Under the pieces are notes generated by a model that saw only the letters and a list, made by a program, of their open reading frames with translations, was not told the origin of the DNA and did not search any database. From the NCBI GenBank assembly GCA_030430125.1, contig JAUIGA010000211.1, positions 1-6,101 of the forward strand: DNA of 6,101 nt, written 5' to 3'. The translations under genes and the position numbers were made by a program. Below are positions 1 to 4,595 of the stretch, piece after piece (within the stretch, counting starts at the first letter, position 1; every line of letters begins with the position of its first letter). This DNA is from Chloroflexia bacterium (lineage in GTDB: Bacteria; Chloroflexota; Chloroflexia; Thermomicrobiales; UBA6265).

Positions 1-56
1 CCATGTCCCTCGCAGGCATCCTCTCATGGACCACACGCGGATCGGGGCGTGACGGC

Positions 57-503
57 TCAGCTCGCCGCCTGCTTCACGAGCGCGGCGATCCTTGCCGCAT
101 CGGCGTCGGTGATCGCCTGCAGCGCGTAGGCGGTCGGCCACATCGCGCCGTCGTCGAGGTTCGCGTCGTCGTTGAAACCGAATGTCGCGTACCTGGATTC
201 GAACTTGTCCGCGCTCTGGAAAAAGCAGACGACCTTGCCGGCAGCGTTGGCGTAGGCGGGCATCCCGTACCACGTTTTCGGCGAGAGCTCCGGCGCCGTG
301 GCCTTGACGATCGCGTGGATCCGCTCGGCCATGACACGGTCGGATTCCGGCATCTCGGCGATCTTGTCGAGCAGATCCTGCTCCGCCAGAGCGGCTTTCT
401 CCGCCTTCGAAACACGGCGCTTCTCCGCCTTCGCTTCCTTTGCCCGCTCCACCATCGCGGCGCGTTCGGCTTCCGTGAATCCGCCAGTCTTCCCGTCGCT
501 CAT
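57..503 (-). CDS. DUF1801 / YdhG-like (iron-chaperone-fold) protein
   Basis: Predicted cytosolic protein of 148 residues. Residues 1-45 are a charged, Lys/Glu/Ala-rich helical stretch. Residues 46-148 resemble the DUF1801 (YdhG-like) fold: a DKIAEMPESDR helix, then APELSPKTWYGMPAY (70-84), the GKVVCFF strand (89-95) and RYATFGF (104-110). The WYGMPAY and KVVCFF blocks are the most family-typical parts. Members are often annotated as iron chaperones by analogy with frataxin-like proteins, but the biochemical role of this subfamily is not settled. The frame is open for 20 further codons upstream, but the ATG at 503 has a strong AGGGAGGA site (508-515) four bases away, so I start it there. It is the last gene of the leftward group behind an AraC-type regulator and a VOC protein, 88 bases downstream of the latter. 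The family call is good; the function is open. Confidence 0.85.
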   Translation of the reverse strand: MSDGKTGGFTEAERAAMVERAKEAKAEKRRVSKAEKAALAEQDLLDKIAEMPESDRVMAERIHAIVKATAPELSPKTWYGMPAYANAAGKVVCFFQSADKFESRYATFGFNDDANLDDGAMWPTAYALQAITDADAARIAALVKQAAS

Positions 504-518
504 GTATTCCTCCCTGTA

Positions 519-568
519 TGTGTCCACACACAACCGTCGCGCACCGATCCCGCTGCAGATCAATGATC
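519..568. promoter_or_regulatory. Two short palindromes in the VOC-DUF1801 gap
   Basis: The 88-base gap between the VOC gene and the DUF1801 gene holds a perfect palindrome GATCAATGATC (558-568, 5+1+5) and an inverted repeat TGTGTCCACACA (519-530, arms of 5 around CC). The second lies directly upstream of the DUF1801 ribosome binding site. They could be an operator or a small mRNA hairpin giving the last gene separate control. Short palindromes arise by chance, so this is a weak call. Confidence 0.2.
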
Positions 569-591
569 GTACCTGCCGGGTTCCGGGCGGA

Positions 592-1002
592 TCAGCTTAC
601 CTGCTGGATGCGGATCATGTTGCCCGCGGGGTCGCGGACGGCACAATCGCGGACGCCGTAGGGCTGATCGATCGGTTCCTGCATGATCTCGGCGCCACTG
701 GCTTCAAGTCGCGCGAAGGTGCCGTCGACATCCTTGGTGGCCAGCACAATGCCGGCGTACGTGCCCTTGGCCATCATCTCGGCGATCGTTCGGCGCTCGT
801 CATCAGTCAGGCCGGGATGGGCTTCCGGCGGATCCAGGACAATGGACGTTCCGGGCTGGTCGGCAGGGCCGACTGTGATCCAGCGCATTCCTTCGTATCC
901 GACATCGTTGCGGACCTCGAAGCCGAGGGTGTCCCGGTAGAAGGCCAGCGCAGCCTCCGGATCGTTGTGCGGGAGGAAGCTCGCGTGAATCTTGATGTCC
1001 AT
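592..1002 (-). CDS. VOC family (glyoxalase/bleomycin-resistance fold) protein
   Basis: Cytosolic protein of 136 residues, the usual length for a single-chain VOC protein with two beta-alpha-beta-beta-beta modules. The first module begins IKIHASFLPHNDPEAALAFY (3-22), followed by DTLGFEVRNDVGYEGMRWITV. The second is GIVLATKDVDGTFARLEASG (84-103), then PYGVRDCAVRDPAGNMIRI (114-132). The PEAALAFYRDTLGFEV and DPAGN blocks are classic for the superfamily. VOC members include glyoxalase I, extradiol dioxygenases and drug-binding resistance proteins; which of these applies cannot be read here. One oddity: where metal-dependent members have a ligand Glu three residues after DPxGN, this protein has Arg131, so it may bind a ligand without a canonical metal centre. 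The start at 1002 is backed by AAGGAG (1011-1016) eight bases upstream. The frame continues far upstream as antisense overlap of the regulator gene, which is not coding. It lies 40 bases behind the AraC gene, probably in one transcript. Confidence 0.9.
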   Translation of the reverse strand: MDIKIHASFLPHNDPEAALAFYRDTLGFEVRNDVGYEGMRWITVGPADQPGTSIVLDPPEAHPGLTDDERRTIAEMMAKGTYAGIVLATKDVDGTFARLEASGAEIMQEPIDQPYGVRDCAVRDPAGNMIRIQQVS

Positions 1003-1042
1003 GACAGCAACTCCTTGTATGACGATGTCCATGAACGTCATT

Positions 1043-1501
1043 CTAGGTGGGGTCGGAAGCTGGCGCTTCTCGATTCCTGATCGGTCTGGTGACCTGTTTC
1101 GCGACGCAGGATGGTATCCCTGCCGTGGCCTGAGCCGCCTCGCGCCGATACACGCTGGGCGGCGCACCGACCAGCTCGGTAAAGCGGGTACTGAACGTGC
1201 CAAGTGACGAGCAGCCGACCTCGAAGCAGACCTCGGTGACACTGAGGTCACCACGGCGCAGCAGCGCCATCGCTCGCTCAATGCGTCGCGTCATGAGGTA
1301 GGAGTACGGAGACTCACCGTAGGCGAGCCGGAACTGGCGGCTGAGATGCCCGGCCGACATGTTCACGCCACAGGCAAGCGCCTCGACATCCAGCGGCTCC
1401 GCGTACTCCCGGTCGATCCTGTCGCGAACGCGGCGCAGCCGCGCGAGGTCGCTCAGGTGCTGGGTCGCTTTGGACGTCGAGACGGGCTGGTCGACATTCA
1501 T
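1043..1501 (-). CDS. AraC-family transcriptional regulator (DNA-binding domain only)
   Basis: DNA-binding regulator of 152 residues. Residues 20-120 form the two helix-turn-helix unit of the AraC/XylS family. HTH1 is about LDVEALACGVNMSAGHLSRQ (37-56), followed by YGESPYSYLMTRRIERAMALL (61-81). HTH2 is about SVTEVCFEVGCSSLGTFSTR (87-106), ending GAPPSVYRR (112-120). There is no N-terminal cupin or other ligand-binding domain, so the architecture is like MarA/SoxS/Rob-core proteins. A basic tail of about 30 residues follows. The ATG at 1501 has a near-consensus AGGAGG (1507-1512) five bases upstream. It is the first gene of a leftward group with a VOC protein and a DUF1801 protein; AraC-type plus VOC pairs are, from memory, a recurrent neighbourhood in high-GC bacteria. 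Autoregulation and control of the two downstream genes is the natural inference. Its control is probably by level or by protein partners rather than by direct ligand binding. Confidence 0.93.
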   Translation of the reverse strand: MNVDQPVSTSKATQHLSDLARLRRVRDRIDREYAEPLDVEALACGVNMSAGHLSRQFRLAYGESPYSYLMTRRIERAMALLRRGDLSVTEVCFEVGCSSLGTFSTRFTELVGAPPSVYRREAAQATAGIPSCVAKQVTRPIRNREAPASDPT

Positions 1502-1692
1502 TCGCTCCTCCTGCCGCCGGTGTCATGCCCTGATTCCGCACCGCATGCTCAACCGGCGTACGTTCACTATACGACAGGTGCCGGATTGCCCTGGTCCGCG
1601 ATGGCCATCACCATCCCGCTTTTCCTGTCGCCGTGTTCCGGCTAGGCTTCCCCCAGCAGCGCAATGCCCGCGCACCCCGGAAAGGACCTTTT
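1502..1692. promoter_or_regulatory. Divergent promoter region between the regulator and the oxidoreductase
   Basis: This 191-base gap must hold the leftward promoter of the AraC-VOC-DUF1801 group and probably the rightward promoter of the FAD oxidoreductase. Its most AT-rich patch reads TATAGT on the minus strand (1571-1566), a plausible -10 box for the regulator with a leader near 60 bases, but no good -35 is visible. Overlapping it on the plus strand is TATACG (1568-1573). Possible operators are a 7+7 inverted repeat CGCCGGT/ACCGGCG (1515-1521 and 1552-1558, 30 bases apart), which brackets the regulator's leader, and the palindrome GATGGCCATC (1600-1609). The region's role is nearly certain from gene layout; the individual boxes are weak. 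Confidence 0.45.
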
Positions 1693-2850
1693 GTGACCAC
1701 GCGACCGGATGTCATCATCATCGGCGGCGGCATCAGCGGCGCCGCCACCGCCTTCGAGCTCGCCCGCCACGGTATCCCGACAACCTTGCTGGAAGCCGGC
1801 GACATCGCCAGCATGGCGTCCGGATGGACCCTGGCCGGCGTCCGCCAGTCCGGCCGCCATCCTGCCGAGCTTCCCCTCGCCGAGGCCGCCGTGAAGCGCT
1901 GGCCGGGTCTCGCCACCGAGCTCGGAGTAGACGATATCGAATATCGCCAGCAAGGCAACCTTCGGCTCGCGCTCATCGAATCCGACATCCCGGAAATCCG
2001 GGAGGTGGTCGCCGAGGGCGCGCGCGCCGGGATCGAGATGCACCTCCTCGACTCCAACGCGGCGATCCGCGATATCGCGCCGGCCCTGGCAACCGACCTG
2101 CCCGCGGCCTCGTGGTGCCCGACCGACGGTCACGCCAACCCGACGAAAACTGTTCGGGCATTCGTCGACGCTGCCCGTCGCGCCGGCGCGGAGATTCGCA
2201 CGAATACGCCGGTGCGCGCGATTCCGTACGACGGCACGCGCGTTACCGGGGTCGAGATCGATGGGGAGACGCTGCAGGCGGCGGTCGTGATCGTCGCGGC
2301 TGGCATCTACACCCCTCGCCTGCTCGCTCCGCTCGGGATCGAGATCCCGATGGCGATCACGCTGGTGACCGCGTTGCAGACCACGCCGGTGGAGCCAACG
2401 CTTGCGCAGGTGCTTGGTCAGGTTGGCGGCGGCGTGGCATTGCGCCAGCAGGTCTCCGGCCATTTCCGCATCACCGGCATGACCGAACCGTGGTCAGGAC
2501 ACGACCACACCCACGACAGCGTGCAACCGCGCCTGTCCCGCATTCGCGATCTCGTCACCGACGCGGCTCGCCTGGTGCCGTCACTGCTCGACGCGCGGAT
2601 CAACGAGACCTGGGGCGGGCTGATCGACCAGACGCCAGACGCGCTCCCGGTGATCGAACGGGCACCGGAATACGACAACCTGGTGTACGCCACCGGGTTC
2701 AGCGGGCACGGATTCTGCCTCGGGCCGATCACCGGCGAGATCCTGGCCGACCTTGCCGTCGAAGGGACAACATCGCACCCGATCGCGCCGTTTGCGCGGT
2801 CCCGATTTGCGGGCGAGCTCGATGTGGAATCGATCACGCTCCACGGGTAG
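1693..2850 (+). CDS. FAD-dependent amine/amino-acid oxidoreductase (DAO family, sarcosine oxidase beta-like)
   Basis: Flavoenzyme of 385 residues, normal for the DAO (D-amino acid oxidase) superfamily, which oxidises C-N bonds of amino acids and N-methyl amines. An N-terminal Rossmann unit DVIIIGGGISGAATAFELA (6-24) binds the FAD ADP part, and Glu34 at the end of the second strand (TTLLEAG) is the usual ribose ligand. GWTLAGVRQSG (44-54) and the C-terminal WGGLIDQTPDALPVI (307-321) with YATGFSGHGFCLGP (332-345) are typical of sarcosine oxidase beta, glycine oxidase and related dehydrogenases. I see no equivalent of the Cys that binds flavin covalently in monomeric sarcosine oxidase, so FAD is probably non-covalent. 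No signal peptide or membrane segment is present. The frame is open back to a GTG at 1633, but GTG 1693 has GGAAAGGA (1679-1686) six bases upstream and sits just before the Rossmann strand. The substrate is unknown: no soxA, soxD, soxG or opine-type partner lies next to it. Confidence 0.93.
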   Translation: MTTRPDVIIIGGGISGAATAFELARHGIPTTLLEAGDIASMASGWTLAGVRQSGRHPAELPLAEAAVKRWPGLATELGVDDIEYRQQGNLRLALIESDIPEIREVVAEGARAGIEMHLLDSNAAIRDIAPALATDLPAASWCPTDGHANPTKTVRAFVDAARRAGAEIRTNTPVRAIPYDGTRVTGVEIDGETLQAAVVIVAAGIYTPRLLAPLGIEIPMAITLVTALQTTPVEPTLAQVLGQVGGGVALRQQVSGHFRITGMTEPWSGHDHTHDSVQPRLSRIRDLVTDAARLVPSLLDARINETWGGLIDQTPDALPVIERAPEYDNLVYATGFSGHGFCLGPITGEILADLAVEGTTSHPIAPFARSRFAGELDVESITLHG

Positions 2851-2875
2851 TGTGCAGCACCAGCCCTGTGAGGCC

Positions 2876-2895
2876 ACCGTCGGTAACCCGACCGT
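2876..2895. terminator. Imperfect hairpin between convergent genes
   Basis: Arms ACCGTCGG (2876-2883) and CCGACCGT (2888-2895) pair at seven of eight positions around a TAAC loop. The hairpin lies in the 49-base gap between the stop of the oxidoreductase gene and the stop of the small leftward gene, where a bidirectional terminator would be expected. No T-run follows on either strand beyond a short GTTT, so it is at best a weak intrinsic terminator. Confidence 0.35.
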
Positions 2896-2899
2896 CGTT

Positions 2900-3127
2900 T
2901 CAGGCGGCCTGACGCGTGCGTACCTCGTGCAATGTCGTGGCAATCAACGCGAGCAGTGCACCTGTCGCCAAATGTCGTCCCGGGCGAGCTGGGAGCGGCA
3001 GGACGGCGTGGCGGTATTGCCGGATTTCTGACCGGACACGTCCGATCACCATCCGTGCCGGCAGGTGCCGGTCGCCGATCTCTACAACTACCGGGGACTC
3101 CATGCGGTCGTCTTGCGCGTGGCTCAT
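2900..3127 (-). CDS. Small hypothetical protein
   Basis: A 75-residue product that I do not recognise. The case for a real gene rests on three points: an ATG at 3127 with AGGAG (3138-3142) ten bases upstream, G/C-biased third codon positions, and a balanced composition unlike the Arg/Pro/Ser-rich out-of-frame readings of this DNA. The sequence begins with an acidic-polar head (MSHAQDDRMES), then a VVVEIGDRHLPARMVIGRVR segment (13-32) that could be a strand-turn-strand. A basic middle follows, then a short hydrophobic run (LATGALLALIATTL, 53-66), too short and too His/Arg-flanked to be a confident membrane helix. The frame extends upstream to a GTG at 3220 without a ribosome site. It converges with the oxidoreductase gene (49-base gap) and diverges from the membrane-protein block. 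It could still be non-coding. Confidence 0.5.
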   Translation of the reverse strand: MSHAQDDRMESPVVVEIGDRHLPARMVIGRVRSEIRQYRHAVLPLPARPGRHLATGALLALIATTLHEVRTRQAA

Positions 3128-3239
3128 TCGTCCGATGCTCCTGGACGCAGGCTTCGACTCTGCCGGGTTCTGGTCGATCGGCGGCGTTGCTGACACCACT
3201 CCATTGTGCCGGCGCGACACCCGGGATGCATGGGGGAAT

Positions 3240-3274
3240 TCACGTACTTCGCAGGCGCTGCACTACGTACGTGA
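3240..3274. repeat. 8+8 inverted repeat TCACGTAC / GTACGTGA
   Basis: Perfect arms TCACGTAC (3240-3247) and GTACGTGA (3267-3274) are separated by 19 bases. The right arm is also part of the self-palindrome ACGTACGT (3265-3272). The repeat lies 30-64 bases upstream of the TATACT box, a usual place for an activator or repressor operator with two half-sites about 27 bases apart centre to centre. It could equally form a weak hairpin. Confidence 0.4.
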
Positions 3275-3303
3275 TGTTCGGCCGCAACCGGGCACCTGCC
3301 TCG

Positions 3304-3309
3304 TATACT
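3304..3309 (+). promoter_or_regulatory. Candidate -10 box for the membrane-protein block
   Basis: TATACT matches the sigma-70 -10 consensus TATAAT at five of six positions and stands out in GC-rich surroundings. No clear TTGACA-like -35 lies 16-18 bases upstream (the region reads GCCGCA), so activation by a factor bound at the upstream inverted repeat would fit. Transcription would begin near 3315-3317 and give a leader of about 50 bases. Confidence 0.45.
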
Positions 3310-3314
3310 TGCGA

Positions 3315-3343
3315 GTACCATGGCAGCTCCGCCATGGCGGTAC
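3315..3343 (+). promoter_or_regulatory. Hairpin at the predicted 5' end of the leader
   Basis: GTACC (3315-3319) pairs with GGTAC (3339-3343), and ATGGC (3320-3324) pairs with GCCAT (3331-3335). The loop is AGCTCC and there is a three-base bulge (GGC, 3336-3338). The alternative CCATGGC/GCCATGG pairing (7 bp) is also possible. It starts at the transcription start predicted from the TATACT box, so it may be a 5' stabilising stem or a control element. It also covers the upstream ATG at 3320. Confidence 0.35.
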
Positions 3344-3367
3344 CATCAGGGAGAGTCGAACCACGTC

Positions 3368-3811
3368 ATGACTGAACATCAAGCACATCCTGCTGTCGCC
3401 GACGCCGGCGGACTGCTTACTGGGTATAGGTGGGTTGCCTCGCTGTTCGCCCTCCTGGTGATCGCTCAGGCGTTCTTCGGAACCCGCGGGTATTTCGGGC
3501 AGCCAGACCTGGTCACCGTGCACGAAATGCTGGCGAACGCCATGTTCTTGCTCGCCATCGCCCAGGTCGTGCTCGCCTGGCTGCTCAACTCAAGATCGAC
3601 CGCATCCATGCGGGATGTCGCGCTCAACGGCGTGCTTGTCGCGCTGACCGTCGCACAGATCGGGCTCGGGTACAGCACCCGTGGCGCCGACAGCTTCGCG
3701 ACCACGATCAGCCTGCATATCCCGAACGGGGTGCTGCTGATGGGCGTCTCCACGATCGTCGCGGTGATGGCCTGGCAGATCGACGCACGCGCCGAGGCAT
3801 CCCGATCCTAG
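3368..3811 (+). CDS. Four-helix membrane protein, DUF6220-like, with internal repeat (possible heme binder)
   Basis: Integral membrane protein of 147 residues with four predicted helices: about 22-38, 53-73, 85-101 and 116-136. The halves look like tandem copies. AQAFFGTRG (33-41) leads to His52 at the start of helix 2; AQIGLGYSTRG (96-106) leads to His117 in SLHIPNG at the start of helix 4. Both have AQxxxG, then RG, then a loop and a His 18-20 residues after the Gln. This resembles DUF6220 proteins and, more distantly, the repeat pattern of CtaA/COX15 heme A synthase, where paired His residues bind heme. Heme binding here is inference. The ATG at 3368 follows AGGGAGAG (3348-3355) by 12 bases, rather long. 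An alternative in-frame ATG at 3320 has no ribosome site and would add a non-hydrophobic 16-residue extension. It may be cotranscribed with the YIP1 gene 60 bases downstream. Confidence 0.85.
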   Translation: MTEHQAHPAVADAGGLLTGYRWVASLFALLVIAQAFFGTRGYFGQPDLVTVHEMLANAMFLLAIAQVVLAWLLNSRSTASMRDVALNGVLVALTVAQIGLGYSTRGADSFATTISLHIPNGVLLMGVSTIVAVMAWQIDARAEASRS

Positions 3812-3814
3812 CTG

Positions 3815-3834
3815 ACCCGATCTTCGCCTCGGGT
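3815..3834 (+). terminator. Small hairpin after the four-helix protein gene
   Basis: ACCCGA (3815-3820) and TCGGGT (3829-3834) form a perfect six-pair stem with an eight-base loop, starting just past the stop codon of the preceding gene and ahead of the YIP1 gene. There is no T-run. It may lower readthrough or protect a processed 3' end, but it is too weak to show that the two genes are separate transcripts. Confidence 0.25.
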
Positions 3835-3871
3835 GATCCGGCTCGCTTCAAAATGCGTCCAGGGGGATGAG

Positions 3872-4408
3872 ATGCAACAGTCCACGCTCGACATCATCAT
3901 CGAACGCTCCAAACGCGTGTTCGCGCTGGAGACGTCGGTGTTCAGGGTCATTGCGTTCGACCCGGACGCCACCCGGCAAGCCGCGATCGTCGTCGGAGTG
4001 GTCGCCGTCGCGAGCGCCATCGGCGGCGCATCCGAAGGGTTCGGCGGCATCATTGCCGGCGTGATCAGCGCGCTGCTCGGGTGGCTCATCTTCGCCGGCC
4101 TGGCGTGGTTCTTCGGAACCAACATCTTCGGCACACCCACCACCGCCACCAATTGGGAATCGCTGCTGCGCACGCTCGGTTATGCCCAGGCGCCGAACAT
4201 CCTCGGGATCGCGGGCTTCATCCCGCTGGTGGGCTGGATCGCCGCGTTCCTCGGAGCTGTCTGGACACTGGTCGCCGCCATCCTGGCGATCCGGGAGACG
4301 CTCGCCTTCAGCACCGGCCGGGCGATCATTACCGCAATCGTTGCAGCAATCGCCGCCGCACTGGTTGCCGGCATCCTCGGCGTCGCCTTCGGCATCGGGT
4401 TCCTGCTG
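3872..4408 (+). CDS. YIP1-family integral membrane protein (first paralogue); stop codon at 4409-4411
   Basis: Membrane protein of 179 residues with a short amphipathic head (DIIIERSKRVFALE) and about five hydrophobic helices (roughly 37-53, 58-82, 107-123, 124-142, 150-179). The core matches the bacterial YIP1 pattern: FGTPT before a loop, LLRTLGYAQAP (98-108) entering helix 3, then an IPLVGWIAAFLGAVWTLVAA stretch (117-136), IRETLAFSTGRAI (140-152) and a final hydrophobic helix. Eukaryotic Yip1 proteins act in vesicle traffic; the function of bacterial members is not established. The frame is open from a GTG at 3833, but ATG 3872 has AGGGGG (3861-3866) five bases upstream and the segment before it is not conserved-looking. 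A paralogue follows 184 bases downstream. Confidence 0.88.
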
Positions 4409-4485
4409 TAGGCACATCTGGGACCGGCAGCGCAGATAATACGACACGATTCTCGCGGTTCCAGCGCACGCCGGCGCCGCGATTT

Positions 4486-4514
4486 CCGGTCCACGTGCCG
4501 GTCCGGTTTCCGGT
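4486..4514. repeat. CCGGT boxes with 12-bp period upstream of the second YIP1 gene
   Basis: CCGGT occurs at 4486, 4498 and 4510, exactly 12 bases apart, with a fourth copy at 4503. The first two units share CCGGTCC, and the first and third are both preceded by TTT (TTTCCGGT at 4483-4490 and 4507-4514). They lie 82-110 bases before the start codon at 4596, inside the 184-base gap between the two YIP1 genes. A multi-site regulator operator is possible; GC-rich background repetition is the alternative. Confidence 0.35.
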
Positions 4515-4545
4515 TATCCCTCCCCCCGGGTCGCCACCGCATCCC

Positions 4546-4551
4546 TAGACT
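4546..4551 (+). promoter_or_regulatory. Candidate -10 box for the second YIP1 gene
   Basis: TAGACT fits the TANNNT form of GC-rich bacterial -10 boxes and lies 44 bases ahead of the ATG, but the -35 position is a C/G run with no match. The long gap and the CCGGT boxes upstream make a separate promoter for this gene plausible. Confidence 0.25.
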
Positions 4552-4595
4552 GGAGGCAGGTTGAGAACCCGCCAACCATTCCAGGAGACGGCATC

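Larger units (their letters stand above)
3128..3367. promoter_or_regulatory. Divergent 240-base non-coding region with promoter elements
   Basis: No convincing reading frame fills this stretch; the frames that cross it overlap the next gene in the wrong phase and are Arg/Ser/Thr-rich. It separates the small leftward gene from the rightward membrane-protein block. Its right half carries an inverted repeat (3240-3274), a -10-like box (3304-3309) and a hairpin (3315-3343), listed separately. I find no convincing leftward promoter for the small gene in the left half. Confidence 0.5.

Noticed and set aside
2..4. ATG on the minus strand at the left edge as the start of a further leftward gene
   Set aside because: Only the codon is inside the window. 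The purine run GAGGG is only two bases away, so the start cannot be supported.
34..51. CACGC/GCGTG hairpin after the DUF1801 stop as terminator
   Set aside because: Only five pairs with an eight-base loop and no T-run; too weak to call.
3..566. Plus-strand open frame opposite the DUF1801 gene
   Set aside because: Arg/Leu/Val-rich shadow of the minus-strand gene with no recognisable family and no ribosome site.
1040..1045. TAGAAT on the minus strand as a promoter for the VOC gene
   Set aside because: It includes the regulator's stop codon and has no -35 match at the right distance (AAGCGC); the short gap fits cotranscription better.
1003..1281. N-terminal extension of the VOC gene back to 1281
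   Set aside because: It lies antisense-of-frame within the AraC gene, is Arg/Ser-rich, and the internal ATG at 1002 has its own strong ribosome site at the start of the fold.
1359..2912. Long plus-strand open frame of about 517 codons overlapping the regulator and the oxidoreductase
   Set aside because: The translation is Arg/Pro/Ser/His-rich with no domain, while the +1 frame of the same DNA encodes a clear flavoenzyme and the opposite strand a clear AraC protein. It is a GC-rich shadow frame.
2916..3375. Two overlapping plus-strand frames across the 2.9-3.4 kb region
   Set aside because: Both run out of phase into the start of the membrane protein gene, have shadow-like Arg/Ser/Thr/Cys composition and lack a convincing start; the minus-strand 75-residue frame is the better candidate.
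4435..4442. GATAAT/TAATAC as a -10 box for the second YIP1 gene
   Set aside because: No -35 match upstream (GCACAT) and it would give a leader of about 150 bases; TAGACT at 4546 is nearer, though also weak.
4453..4482. TCGCGG/CCGCGA inverted repeat after the first YIP1 gene as terminator
   Set aside because: Six pairs around an 18-base loop, no T-run, likely chance in GC-rich DNA.
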